This document shows, piece after piece, positions 25,205 through 33,289 of a DNA stretch of 33,358 nt. Source of the DNA: Bacteroides sp. (GTDB taxonomy: Bacteria; Bacteroidota; Bacteroidia; Bacteroidales; Bacteroidaceae); contig SUXY01000035.1 in assembly GCA_015060705.1 (NCBI GenBank), forward strand, positions 1 to 33,358, given 5' to 3'. Under the pieces are notes generated by a model, which was not told the DNA's origin, searched no databases, and was given only the letters and a program-made list of their open reading frames with translations. Position 1 is the first letter of the stretch, and each line of letters starts with the position of its first letter. The position numbers were made by a program, and so were the translations under genes.

Positions 25205-25426
25205 TCAGTTCATTTTTCCTAGTTTCAATTCTTGATCTAGAAAAGAAAAAACATACAGTGGACTTTGATAGTAAAGACGAGTTTTGTCATTCATAATCTT
25301 TTGATATGTATCCGAGTTGAATACGATGCCTAATGCTTGTTCCATAGACATTTCTCTATCATGCTCCATTAGCATCATGGCAAGTTTGTTAACCATGTAT
25401 GCTTTCATTTCCATCACTTCATTCAT
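25205..25426 (-). CDS. Small protein of the DUF3990 cassette (third gene)
   Basis: 73 residues starting MNEVMEMKAYMVNKLAMMLM, helical and without a signal peptide, ending YQSPLYVFSFLDQELKLGKMN. Its ATG overlaps the DUF3990 stop by 4 bases (ATGA, 25423-25426). I recall relatives next to DUF3990 genes but no assigned function. In a toxin-antitoxin reading it or DUF3791 would be the antitoxin. AT-rich like its neighbours. Confidence 0.7.
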   Translation of the reverse strand: MNEVMEMKAYMVNKLAMMLMEHDREMSMEQALGIVFNSDTYQKIMNDKTRLYYQSPLYVFSFLDQELKLGKMN

Positions 25427-25896
25427 ACTCGTCTCAATATATTTATTGCACGTTCCGTTCCAAAGAAATATTGAATGGTAACACCTTTCATGTATTGAAG
25501 ATTTCTAACCAATGTCGGCAAATCGATAGAACGAATTTCGTATCTCCATAATTGCAAACCTACTTTATCATCGGCTATTGGCCCAATCACAATATCATAA
25601 TCATGAACAGCTTTTTCTGATTTATTGTTTCTATTGGCTAGAATGAATTTAGCCCATTCTTCTGAATAGGAATCAAATCTAAGAATACGTAAATCCGCCA
25701 TATCCTCTTCTTTTACTTCATATTGAAACACTATCGGATTACCATATTCCAATTGTTCAACTTTAGTTTCGGCCATATCCTTTGCTTGCTCGAAGAAAGG
25801 TGACAGATAAAAGCCACGGCCAAAGTCTTTGTTGGGTTTCGACTTTAGCAAATCTATTTTTTCGAATTCCACATTAGTGCCATGATACAATATCAT
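25423..25896 (-). CDS. DUF3990 protein, likely ADP-ribosyltransferase-fold toxin
   Basis: 157 residues. The start MILYHGTNVEFEKID, then KDFGRGFYLSPFFEQAKDMA, and the end YFFGTERAINILRR match DUF3990, a family I recall as belonging to the ADP-ribosyltransferase clan. The His of YHGT and Tyr of GFYLS are the expected NAD-binding residues, with Glu/Gln in QYFFGTERA a candidate for the third. No signal peptide. It is flanked by two small ORFs with 4-base ATGA overlaps on each side, a layout typical of a coupled toxin-antitoxin module. Catalysis and target are unproven. Confidence 0.8.
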   Translation of the reverse strand: MILYHGTNVEFEKIDLLKSKPNKDFGRGFYLSPFFEQAKDMAETKVEQLEYGNPIVFQYEVKEEDMADLRILRFDSYSEEWAKFILANRNNKSEKAVHDYDIVIGPIADDKVGLQLWRYEIRSIDLPTLVRNLQYMKGVTIQYFFGTERAINILRRV

Positions 25897-26117
25897 ACCA
25901 ATTGTCCTCCTTTTCTCCTACAAAAATCTGTCATATCCTCTATTATAGAAGCAAATGACTGTGTATGTACATAACCATAGTGACGATCGATGAAATCAAT
26001 CGCCTTGAAACGGCTCAAATAACCAAATGCCTGTTTCATCGAAAGCCCATGTTTCCGCCCGAACTCCAAGATGAATATGGTTGTCCATTCCAATTTGTCA
26101 CTTACGTCATATCCCAT
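25893..26117 (-). CDS. DUF3791 protein, possible antitoxin
   Basis: 74 residues from the ATG at 26117 (MGYDVSDKLEWTTIFILEFG). A TTG two codons upstream (26121-26123) is in frame but less likely. GLSMKQAFGYLSRFKAIDFIDRHYGYVHTQSFASIIEDMTDFCRR fits DUF3791, small helical proteins often encoded beside DUF3990. First gene of the cassette; its stop overlaps the DUF3990 start (25893-25896). A full -7 lies 24 bases upstream of the ATG. Confidence 0.8.
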   Translation of the reverse strand: MGYDVSDKLEWTTIFILEFGRKHGLSMKQAFGYLSRFKAIDFIDRHYGYVHTQSFASIIEDMTDFCRRKGGQLV

Positions 26118-26140
26118 GATCAAATATTTTTTGGTTTATG

Positions 26141-26148
26141 CAAATATA
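26141..26148 (-). promoter_or_regulatory. Candidate -7 element of the DUF3791/DUF3990 cassette
   Basis: TATATTTG on the minus strand, full match to TAnnTTTG, about 24 bases before the ATG at 26117. No clear -33. Confidence 0.55.
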
Positions 26149-26187
26149 ATGAACAATTTGACTTTAAGCTATTATTTTAGGAACTTT

Positions 26188-26366
26188 TTATTCCATTAGA
26201 ATATACTTGTTCTTTACAGCCTTCTTCATCGCCTCCAACAAAGCTTCCACTTCTTCCTCCGTCATCCCGTGGCGTGGATGTAGTCGCACGCCATTCGGGA
26301 GAAGGAACCGTCATAGTATTGTTGTAGGAACTCCGATAGTTCTTGTCTTATTTCTTGCTTGCTCAT
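26188..26366 (-). pseudogene. Small ORF broken by a frameshift
   Basis: From ATG at 26366 the frame reads MSKQEIRQELSEFLQQYYDG... for 34 codons and stops at TGA (26262-26264). In the frame one base off, starting at an ATG overlapping that stop, the reading continues MTEEEVEALLEAMKKAVKNK... to TAA at 26188-26190. Both halves look like plausible protein and together would give about 59 residues. The total span (179 bases) is not a multiple of 3. Either a decayed gene, two overlapping small ORFs, or a sequencing error. No family recognised. Confidence 0.5.
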
Positions 26367-26381
26367 TTATCTGTAAATTAT

Positions 26382-27578
26382 TTATTTTATTTTATAAATT
26401 GCAATAACATCATTATCATCCTCTTTTAATTTAGAGACTACATCTTTCAATTTACCTTTCAGCTTTCCTTCTTCATATTCTTCACATAATTGAGATGTTG
26501 CCATCGTGGATATAAAGCAATTAGGCTGTTCCGACCTTTCGTACTGCATGTTCGAATTAATTCGCATTCCTCGGTTTGAATCGTATAGTCGTGTTATGTG
26601 TTGTATCTCATTAGTTTTTCTATTCCACATCAAGAGCGGGGCTTCATCGTAAGGTGCAAATACATAATCTTTATCCAATCTTAGTTCTACTGGTTTAAAG
26701 AGTAAAAAATTGTCTGCATAAATAATGGGAGATATCACAACTGGAGTATCATAACTATCCACGGATGGGTATCGAATGGCAAGAGGCGATAGCTGACCAT
26801 CTTTGTAGTTATATAATGTGTCCTTACTGAATTCCGAAATAAAGAAATCATAACTATTTGCCCATAATCGTGGCATAAGACCAAGTGTAGTTGATTCCAT
26901 TGTTGTTATTTTGTTTTCTGTTATTATTCTTCGTTCAAGTGTTTTGCTAATCCATCTGTCTATAGTTATAGGCAATGGGGTACAGACCGATGTGTTTTTG
27001 TCTATCAAATGATACGGCATTCTATCCATTTGCAAATTATCAATATTAGCAGTATCATGGAATTCATTCACACCGATTAGATATTGCTCGTTGAGATTGA
27101 ACAGATAGGTATAATATGTTCCTTTAGGATAGCTTATATTATATTTCCATTTCCCTTTAAAATCATAGACCTGTATCTTTTTACGATTGTAATCGTTGAC
27201 GAAGTATTCCTCTTTCTTAAAGTCAACAGCCAAACCATATATCATATTATATTCTTCCGGTCCTTGTCCATGACCATGAATAGTCTGCAAGTGTTTACCT
27301 CCTCTATCAAAAATGAAGACAGGACCATACGGATCGGATGTTATAATGTATTTCTCCGATATATTTTTTTTTAGTCCCATTCCTATAACGGAGGAATCCG
27401 TTGTTTCCAATGGTACATATTCCACATCAGCTATCTCATGAATGTCAAGTTCTATTTCGGGATATTCCTTGCTGATATCAAGTATAGGCAATGTAGAGTC
27501 TTTTTGCGGCTTGGGCTGGCTAGTGCAAGCCGATAGTGCTAGCATCAAGCATAAGAATAAAATGTTGTTCTTCATCAT
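26382..27578 (-). CDS. 6-bladed beta-propeller lipoprotein, AT-rich paralogue
   Basis: 398 residues with signal peptide and lipobox (LMLALSAC, Cys18). Opening DISKEYPEIELDIHEIADVEYVPLETTD and blades such as GPVFIFDRGGKHLQTIHGHGQGPEEY and KKIQVYDFKGKWKYNISYPKG are the standard pattern of the family, with the usual end EEGKLKGKLKDVVSKLKEDDNDVIAIYKIK. It is a paralogue of 22267-23442 but much AT-richer (19 G/C in bases 27061-27120 against 33 in 23581-23640 of the regulator), suggesting separate origin. Its upstream region is copy B of the block found before the TPR regulator. Confidence 0.83.
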   Translation of the reverse strand: MMKNNILFLCLMLALSACTSQPKPQKDSTLPILDISKEYPEIELDIHEIADVEYVPLETTDSSVIGMGLKKNISEKYIITSDPYGPVFIFDRGGKHLQTIHGHGQGPEEYNMIYGLAVDFKKEEYFVNDYNRKKIQVYDFKGKWKYNISYPKGTYYTYLFNLNEQYLIGVNEFHDTANIDNLQMDRMPYHLIDKNTSVCTPLPITIDRWISKTLERRIITENKITTMESTTLGLMPRLWANSYDFFISEFSKDTLYNYKDGQLSPLAIRYPSVDSYDTPVVISPIIYADNFLLFKPVELRLDKDYVFAPYDEAPLLMWNRKTNEIQHITRLYDSNRGMRINSNMQYERSEQPNCFISTMATSQLCEEYEEGKLKGKLKDVVSKLKEDDNDVIAIYKIK

Positions 27579-27609
27579 AGTATGTTTATTGATTCTGTTT
27601 ATCTCAGAC

Positions 27610-27617
27610 CAAAGTTA
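27610..27617 (-). promoter_or_regulatory. -7 element of the second beta-propeller lipoprotein gene
   Basis: TAACTTTG, identical in sequence and in its 19-bp distance from the repeat block to the element at 24880-24887. Leader about 25 bases. Confidence 0.75.
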
Positions 27618-27636
27618 GAGGTAAAAAGTGATAAAA

Positions 27637-27799
27637 CCAAAAAACGGGTGCGGACAAATGAATACTTTGTTTTCTGTTGATAATCAAATGGATAAGATGT
27701 TCTATAGCCTCGTTTTTGAGGTATCATGCGGACAACCGAGGCTTCGGAAAAGTCGTTTGTCCATGTATTGATGGACTCTTTTTCTCCTTTTTCTCATGA
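27637..27799 (-). repeat. Upstream regulatory block, copy B
   Basis: About 163 bp, partner of 24907-25070. The 26 promoter-proximal bases and the 71-base run 27712-27782 are identical to copy A, the middle diverges. Same orientation and same distance to the -7 element. Confidence 0.8.
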
Positions 27800-27843
27800 A
27801 TATTGACCTAATCGTGAGGTAAACATGACTACTAGCGTGAGCC

Positions 27844-27938
27844 AGTTCCATTAGCTGGAACCATTTTTCCCTTTAGCTGGAACCAAAAGTTCCACCTAGT
27901 GGAACAAAAAGTTCCAATAGGTGGAAAAAGTTGGAACT
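27844..27938. repeat. Cluster of GTTCCA/TGGAAC palindromes
   Basis: Within 95 bases the half-site GTTCCA or its complement TGGAAC occurs at least seven times, with TTAGCTGGAACCA repeated twice and TTCCACCTAGTGGAA an almost perfect palindrome. Spacing is irregular (short A- or T-rich joints). No gene contains it. It may be an array of protein-binding sites or a recombination/replication-related repeat. Confidence 0.75.
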
Positions 27939-28116
27939 AAATTTCGTGGGATGGGGAAGGACGATGCTTCGGTGACAGGAGGGTGTAAGGAGAGAGAGGC
28001 TCTTGCCACCCATAAGTCTTTGAAAATCAACGAGTGTTGTAGGAGTGACAGATATTTTGAAGCAAATTAAATTCGATGGGTTTTTAAGGCTTTTTGAGAT
28101 GCCTTGAACTTATATA
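27939..28116. other. Gap without recognisable genes
   Basis: About 180 bases between the palindrome cluster and the aspC terminator. No ORF with coding character and no further repeat seen. Confidence 0.4.
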
Positions 28117-28160
28117 AAAACTCGATGAAAGGACGATTTTTGTCCATTTCATCGAGTTTT
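28117..28160 (-). terminator. Hairpin terminator after the aminotransferase gene
   Basis: A 14-bp stem (AAAACTCGATGAAA with its complement) extended by GGAC/GTCC around a T-rich loop, one bulged base. Read on the minus strand it ends in TTTTT, as expected 70 bases after the stop at 28233. Confidence 0.85.
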
Positions 28161-28190
28161 ATGTTTATATTTTCCGAGTGGCTGTCTTCA

Positions 28191-28215
28191 GATTCTTCGC
28201 TTCACTCAGGATGAC
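28191..28215. repeat. Partial relative of the 93-bp repeat
   Basis: GATTCTTCGCTTCACTC followed by AGGATGAC resembles the right arm of the elements at 894-986 and 7248-7340 (GATTCTTCGC...CTGAATGAC) but is compacted and has no left arm. A decayed or solo half copy. Confidence 0.5.
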
Positions 28216-28232
28216 ACGGCTAATTCATTGCC

Positions 28233-29426
28233 TTATTGCAACTCCGCTAAGGCTTCCTTGATGCGACGCATGGCTTCCACGATGTTTTCGTCCGAAGTGG
28301 CATAGCTCATGCGGATGCATTCGGGAGCACCGAAGGAGGTCCCGCCTACACACGCTACATGACCTACTTCCAACAAGTACATGGCGAGGTCGTCGGCATT
28401 CTGGATGATACGTTCACCGGCTGACTTTCCGAAGAAGGAGTCGCACTTCGGGAAGAGGTAGAACGCGCCTTGCGGATTGTTCACTTCCATGCCCGGGATT
28501 TCTTTCGCCAGCTTCACGATGAGGTCACGACGACGCTCGAAGGCTTGACGCATTTCTTCTACCGGGGCTTGCGTACCGGTATAAGCAGCTTCGGCGGCTT
28601 TCTGCGATACAGAACAAGGACCGGAGGTGTATTGGCCCTGAAGCTTGTTGATGGCCTTTACTATCCATTCGGGACCGGCTACGAAACCGATTCTCCAGCC
28701 TGTCATGGCATACGCTTTGGATACACCGTTGACGATAATTACCCGTTCGCGTACATTCTCAAACTGGGCGATGCTTTCGTGACGGCCGATGTAGTTGATG
28801 TGCTCATAGATTTCGTCGGCGATGATGAACACTTGCGGATGCTTGGCCAATACTTCTGCCAACGCTTCCAGCTCTTCCTTGCTATATACCGAACCGGTAG
28901 GATTCGATGGCGAACAAAGAAGCAAGGCTTTGGTCTTGGGGGTAATAGCGGCTTCCAGTTGGGCAGGAGTAATCTTGAAGTCCTGGTCGATGCCGGCGGT
29001 GATAATGACCGGTGTACCATCGGCCATCTTGACCATTTCCGGATAGCTTACCCAATATGGTGCCGGCACAATCACTTCATCGCCTTCGTTTACCAATACC
29101 ATAATGGCATTGCATACCGATTGCTTGGCTCCGTTGGCGCAAGAAATCTGTGCGGCGGTGTAATCCAACCCGTTCTCATTCTTCAACTTGGCAACGATAG
29201 CATTGCGCAATGCCGGATAGCCAGGTACTGGAGAGTATCTGGAAAAGTTGTCATCAATGGCTTGCTTGGCAGCTTCCTTGATGTGTTCCGGTGTGTTGAA
29301 ATCAGGCTCACCAACACTCATGTTGATGACATCCACACCTTGGGCCTTCAGCTCATTGCTCTTTTGTGACATGGCCAATGTAGCTGATGGCGACAAGCGG
29401 TTTAAACGTTCTGATAATTGTTTCAT
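28233..29426 (-). CDS. aspC: Class I/II aspartate aminotransferase (PLP)
   Basis: 397 residues. PLP lysine K237 in NGVSKAYAMTGWRIGF; YSPVPGYPALRNAI, PAPYWVSYPEM, CSPSNPTGSVYS and DEIYEHINY are the fold I aminotransferase landmarks of the thermophile-like AspC (subgroup Ib). It transfers the amino group of aspartate to 2-oxoglutarate in the cytoplasm; related aminotransferases on aromatic substrates or prephenate cannot be excluded. It follows ribBA by 59 bases with no visible -7 in between, so it is probably co-transcribed with it. Confidence 0.9.
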   Translation of the reverse strand: MKQLSERLNRLSPSATLAMSQKSNELKAQGVDVINMSVGEPDFNTPEHIKEAAKQAIDDNFSRYSPVPGYPALRNAIVAKLKNENGLDYTAAQISCANGAKQSVCNAIMVLVNEGDEVIVPAPYWVSYPEMVKMADGTPVIITAGIDQDFKITPAQLEAAITPKTKALLLCSPSNPTGSVYSKEELEALAEVLAKHPQVFIIADEIYEHINYIGRHESIAQFENVRERVIIVNGVSKAYAMTGWRIGFVAGPEWIVKAINKLQGQYTSGPCSVSQKAAEAAYTGTQAPVEEMRQAFERRRDLIVKLAKEIPGMEVNNPQGAFYLFPKCDSFFGKSAGERIIQNADDLAMYLLEVGHVACVGGTSFGAPECIRMSYATSDENIVEAMRRIKEALAELQ

Positions 29427-29485
29427 CTTTCTAATACCTATGTTTGTTTTGTTTACTCTTTATCTATTTACCTTATTATATATAT

Positions 29486-30697
29486 TTATTTAAAGTTCAG
29501 CGTATGACCCATTCGGTCTTTCTTTGTCATCAGATAACGTTCGTTGTATTCGTTCGGAGTAATTTCGATAGGAACATTTTCGACTACCGAGAGTCCGTAA
29601 GATTCCAAACCGACGCGCTTGATAGGGTTGTTGGTAATCAATCGCATTTGGCTGATACCGATGGTGCGGAGGATTTCAGCACCTACGCCATAATCGCGTT
29701 CGTCGGCCTTGTGGCCCAAGCAGAGGTTGGCATCTACGGTGTCCATACCGTTTTCCTGTAACTTATAGGCTTTCATCTTTTCCATCAGTCCGATGCCTCG
29801 GCCTTCCTGGTTCAAGTATACCACTGCACCCTTTCCTTCCTTTTCAATCATTTGGAGAGCCTTGTGCAACTGGTCTCCGCAATCGCATCGCTTGGAGCCG
29901 AAAATGTCACCTGTCATACAAGAAGAATGCACACGGACCAGAATTGGTTCATCCGGAGTGATTTCGCCCTTGATGATGGCTACGTGTTCCAGACCATTGC
30001 TCTTCTGGCGGAAAGGAATCAGACGGAAGTGTCCGTATTCGGTCGGCATGTTTACTTCCACCCCTTTTTCTACCAATGACTCCTGTTTCAGACGATAAGC
30101 TATCAAGTCGCGGATGGCGATGATCTTGATGCCGAACTTCTTTGACTTTTCGATGAGTTGAGGCATACGGGCCATGGTACCGTCTTCGTTCATGATTTCA
30201 ATCAAGGCACCACATGGCTGAAGGCCTGCCAAACGGGCAAGGTCTACCGCAGCTTCTGTATGTCCGGCACGCTTCAATACTCCCTTGTCTTGTGCATAGA
30301 GCGGGTTGATGTGGCCCGGTCTACCGAAAGTGGATGGGGTAGAAGTAGGGTCGGCCAATGCACGGATGGTAGCGGCACGGTCGTAGATGGATACGCCGGT
30401 AGAGCATCCTTCCAACTTGTCTACTGTTACAGTGAACGGAGTACCCAGGATGGATGTGTTGTTACCCACTTGCTTAGGGAGGTCCAGCTCGCTGCAACGT
30501 TGCATGGTGATAGGCACGCAAAGTACGCCACGTCCTTCCTTGAGCATGAAGTTCACATTCTCAGGCGTTATTTTCTCGGCGGCAATGATGAAGTCGCCTT
30601 CGTTTTCACGGTCTTCATCGTCTACCACGATGAGGAACTTGCCTTCACGGAAGTCGGCTATCGCTTCTTCAATTGTATTTAATTTAAATTCTTCCAT
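29486..30697 (-). CDS. ribBA: Bifunctional 3,4-DHBP synthase / GTP cyclohydrolase II
   Basis: 403 residues, first steps of riboflavin synthesis from ribulose 5-phosphate and GTP. The N-terminal RibB half has [13 protein letters not shown] (about 25-37) and [16 protein letters not shown]. The C-terminal RibA half carries the zinc cysteines C260, C271 and C273 ([23 protein letters not shown]) and [19 protein letters not shown]. Length is standard. It starts 4 bases after the LptF/LptG-like stop, so lptFG-ribBA-aspC forms a likely operon. No riboswitch-like leader is seen. Confidence 0.96.
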   Translation of the reverse strand: MEEFKLNTIEEAIADFREGKFLIVVDDEDRENEGDFIIAAEKITPENVNFMLKEGRGVLCVPITMQRCSELDLPKQVGNNTSILGTPFTVTVDKLEGCSTGVSIYDRAATIRALADPTSTPSTFGRPGHINPLYAQDKGVLKRAGHTEAAVDLARLAGLQPCGALIEIMNEDGTMARMPQLIEKSKKFGIKIIAIRDLIAYRLKQESLVEKGVEVNMPTEYGHFRLIPFRQKSNGLEHVAIIKGEITPDEPILVRVHSSCMTGDIFGSKRCDCGDQLHKALQMIEKEGKGAVVYLNQEGRGIGLMEKMKAYKLQENGMDTVDANLCLGHKADERDYGVGAEILRTIGISQMRLITNNPIKRVGLESYGLSVVENVPIEITPNEYNERYLMTKKDRMGHTLNFK

Positions 30698-30701
30698 AGT
30701 G

Positions 30702-32609
30702 TCAGATATCTAATGAGTTATTTTTAATTCGGTTTTGTACTTCAGTATTGGTCTGAATGATTCTCTTTAAATCCTTGTCCAAGCGTTTTCCGAACATCCA
30801 GATGCGGAAGTAGAAGAATAATCCCACTGGAATAAACACCCCAAAGAGGATATTTAACCAACGGTGGTCGGACGGACTCTTGTGAGCTTGGGTCGATACT
30901 ATCGGATAATTGTTCAGTTGGTTCAGGATAGGACCGTCCTTACTATTGGAAAGTTCCTCGATGATGTGGTCCATGCGTTCACTGATTTCGGCGATGGCAT
31001 TACTTGGACCATCCACGAAGAAGATGCGGTAATAGTTCGGTGCACTTCCTAACTGGTGTGTATTCAAATATTCCTGGCATTGACCGGACAGGGTGGTCAA
31101 TTCGTCGGATACGTGTGTGTAGTTCGGGTCCTTGATAATGACTTCCTTCTTGAATACATGGCGGGAAGGACGCATACCGAACAGCCAACGGAAGAAGTTG
31201 AGGTACATTTCAAGATTGAATACCACCGAGTCCTTGTTGGATTTGTAGGTAAAGAAAGCGCCAATTGGTGCCAATACGATGGTACTCATCCAAGTACCCA
31301 AGATGATATTCATTTCACCGCTTCGAGCCACACGGGTAGAACCGGAGTCGATGATGTAATACAAGACGAAGATGATGACCGAGATAACCACCGGCAATCC
31401 CAAACCGCCTTTTCGGATGATGGCTCCCAAAGGAGCTCCGATGAAGAAGAAAATCAAGCAACTCAATGACAAGGTGATTTTCTTGTGCCAATCGCTTTGA
31501 TGGCGACGGATGTTCTTATCCGCATCGCTGACTTGCATGTTCTTTACCTTCCAGTCGTTGGCCAAGGTATTCAATTGGTCGGCTGCAGCTTTCAAAGCTT
31601 TTTCCTTTTCTGCCAAAGTGAATGCGTTGAACAAGCTATCCGTATTGATAAGGGTTGGGAGCTTGCCTTCTGCCATTTGGGTAGAGTCCCGCTTGGTAAT
31701 GGAATTCTTTCGATAGGTAATTCGCTTGATATCATTGAACATTTCCCGTCCGGTACTGTCGGCTTTGAAAGTCAGGGAGTCGATGGATGCACTGATTTCG
31801 GTCATGTTCTTGGCATCGGAACGATTGCTCAAGAAGCCACCGTCCACCATGCTGAATCCGCCATCGAACTCGATAATGATATGTTTTTCGCGGAATGTTT
31901 CCCTACGGTAAGGTACATTCTTGGAATCAATGGTCTGTGATTTCAAGTTCTCGAATTGCTCTCCGTTGAACAGGTGGAGGAATAGGTGTTGCTTGTCGGC
32001 AGTCATCTCCATGCTACCTTCCGATGCCCAGATGATGTGAGCGTTTTCGAATCCGTCGGAGAAGTTGTAGATAAGCAGATCCTTCATGATGCCGGTTTCC
32101 CGGTCTTTTTTCTTGACGTAGATGTTGTATCCGTCGATATCGCTATAGAAGACACCTTCCGGAATATCCAGTTCCGGAGAAGTCTGCTTCATGGATACCA
32201 ACAAGGTCCAGAGTTTCATCTGAGCCTTGGGCGCAACGACATTCTGAAAATAGAAGGACATGCCGCAAAGCATAACACAGAAGATGATGAGCGGACGGAT
32301 AATCCGGAGCAAAGGAATTCCTGCCGCTTTCATGGAAAGAAGCTCGTATTTTTCCCCGAAGTTTCCGAAAGTCATCAATGCGGCCAAAAGGATGGCCAAA
32401 GGGAGGGAAACCGGAATCAAAGTCAGCGCCGAGTAAAAGAAGAATTGCGCTAAGACTCCAATTTCCAATCCTTTACCTACCAATTCATCCACATATCTCC
32501 AAAGGAACTGCATCATGAAAATGAATAGGCAGATAAAGAATGTGCCCGAGAAAAGTAAAAGAAAACTTTTCAGGACGAATATATCTAATTTTTTTATGCG
32601 TAGCTTCAT
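30702..32609 (-). CDS. LptF/LptG-family permease (fused-length form)
   Basis: 635 residues from the ATG at 32609 ([16 protein letters not shown]). A GTG further up at 32624 is in frame but unneeded. An N-terminal helix and segments of about 15-110 ([58 protein letters not shown], the YjgP/YjgQ signature), a periplasmic jellyroll region (about 130-270), then membrane helices near 385-470 ([32 protein letters not shown]) and a last one near the C-terminus. The family moves lipopolysaccharide from the inner membrane in the Lpt system with LptB. In Bacteroidetes it is a long single protein with an extra C-terminal cytoplasmic part. A full -7 (32639-32646) lies upstream. Confidence 0.9.
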   Translation of the reverse strand: MKLRIKKLDIFVLKSFLLLFSGTFFICLFIFMMQFLWRYVDELVGKGLEIGVLAQFFFYSALTLIPVSLPLAILLAALMTFGNFGEKYELLSMKAAGIPLLRIIRPLIIFCVMLCGMSFYFQNVVAPKAQMKLWTLLVSMKQTSPELDIPEGVFYSDIDGYNIYVKKKDRETGIMKDLLIYNFSDGFENAHIIWASEGSMEMTADKQHLFLHLFNGEQFENLKSQTIDSKNVPYRRETFREKHIIIEFDGGFSMVDGGFLSNRSDAKNMTEISASIDSLTFKADSTGREMFNDIKRITYRKNSITKRDSTQMAEGKLPTLINTDSLFNAFTLAEKEKALKAAADQLNTLANDWKVKNMQVSDADKNIRRHQSDWHKKITLSLSCLIFFFIGAPLGAIIRKGGLGLPVVISVIIFVLYYIIDSGSTRVARSGEMNIILGTWMSTIVLAPIGAFFTYKSNKDSVVFNLEMYLNFFRWLFGMRPSRHVFKKEVIIKDPNYTHVSDELTTLSGQCQEYLNTHQLGSAPNYYRIFFVDGPSNAIAEISERMDHIIEELSNSKDGPILNQLNNYPIVSTQAHKSPSDHRWLNILFGVFIPVGLFFYFRIWMFGKRLDKDLKRIIQTNTEVQNRIKNNSLDI

Positions 32610-32638
32610 GCTTTTATTATACACAACTATTCAAGTTG

Positions 32639-32646
32639 CAAAAATA
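32639..32646 (-). promoter_or_regulatory. Candidate -7 element of the lptFG-ribBA-aspC operon
   Basis: TATTTTTG on the minus strand. A TTTG lies 17 bases upstream (32667-32664), slightly closer than usual. Confidence 0.55.
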
Positions 32647-32693
32647 GCATAAAAAATGGAGAGCAAAGGTATGTTTTGACTATTTTTAGAAAA

Positions 32694-33080
32694 TTATAGT
32701 CCGCTGACGCGTTTTAGCTTTTCAATGTCAGAATCCCACAAGTCTCTCAAGTCGTCCATTTCTTCCGGTTCAGCCCAGTCGGTTACTTCCAGCATCAAGT
32801 CTTCGGTCAGTTCGTTATATACGATTCTCAGTTCGAAGAAGCTTTTGCGGTCGGCATCGTCTTGCCAGTGGAAGCGGATGAAGTTATTGGTGCGACAATT
32901 GGTCATGTCGGCTTTGCGGATTTCAGTTTTCCCCCATTGGAAAGTGAATACCTTGTCCTTGGCTGTAACCTTGTCGGCAAACCAAGTTTCCAATCCAGAA
33001 GGGGTGCTGATGATAGACCAGATGATGTTTCCGGTACCTCCTTTCAGCATATATTCCATTTTAATTTTTTCTTTTCCCAT
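32694..33080 (-). CDS. START-like/SRPBCC domain protein
   Basis: 128 residues, MGKEKIKMEYMLKGGTGNIIWSIISTPSGLETWFADKV then FTFQWGKTEIRKADMT, NFIRFHWQDDADRKSFFELRIVYNELTEDLMLEVTDWAEPEE. This is the START-like domain that recurs in Bacteroidetes, related to AHSA1/SRPBCC hydrophobic-pocket proteins. Cytoplasmic, no signal peptide; function unknown, ligand binding assumed from fold. A near -7 (TTACTTTG, minus, about 33111-33118) lies upstream. It is separated from the Lpt gene by its own stop and the Lpt promoter. Confidence 0.82.
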   Translation of the reverse strand: MGKEKIKMEYMLKGGTGNIIWSIISTPSGLETWFADKVTAKDKVFTFQWGKTEIRKADMTNCRTNNFIRFHWQDDADRKSFFELRIVYNELTEDLMLEVTDWAEPEEMDDLRDLWDSDIEKLKRVSGL

Positions 33081-33236
33081 GAAGTTTTGTGTTTTTTATA
33101 GTTTCCGACCCCAAAGTAATGTCTTTTTTATATACTATCCTAATATATTCAGGTATATTTTATTAAAAAGAGCATCTTTCTTGCATTGGCTCTTTGTCCG
33201 TAAAAACAAATTGAGGAGAAAAAAGTTGTGAAAGAA
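33081..33236. other. Gap before the tRNA gene
   Basis: About 155 bases, AT-rich, no ORF of note; it holds the likely minus-strand promoter of the START-like gene near 33110 and ends at the tRNA promoter. Confidence 0.4.
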
Positions 33237-33268
33237 TTTGTGTAATTCAAAATATCGTTCTATCTTTG
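33237..33268 (+). promoter_or_regulatory. Promoter of the tRNA gene
   Basis: TTTG (33237-33240), 20-base spacer, TATCTTTG (33261-33268), an ideal pair 21 bases before the tRNA 5' end. Confidence 0.75.
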
Positions 33269-33289
33269 CACCCGCAAATCAGAAATGAT

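Noticed and set aside
27844-27938. CRISPR array
   Set aside because: Repeat units are only 6-13 bases, in both orientations, with joints of a few bases; no spacer-sized intervals and no cas genes.
28470-29369. Plus-strand ORF of 299 codons
   Set aside because: Antisense to the aminotransferase gene; no family features.
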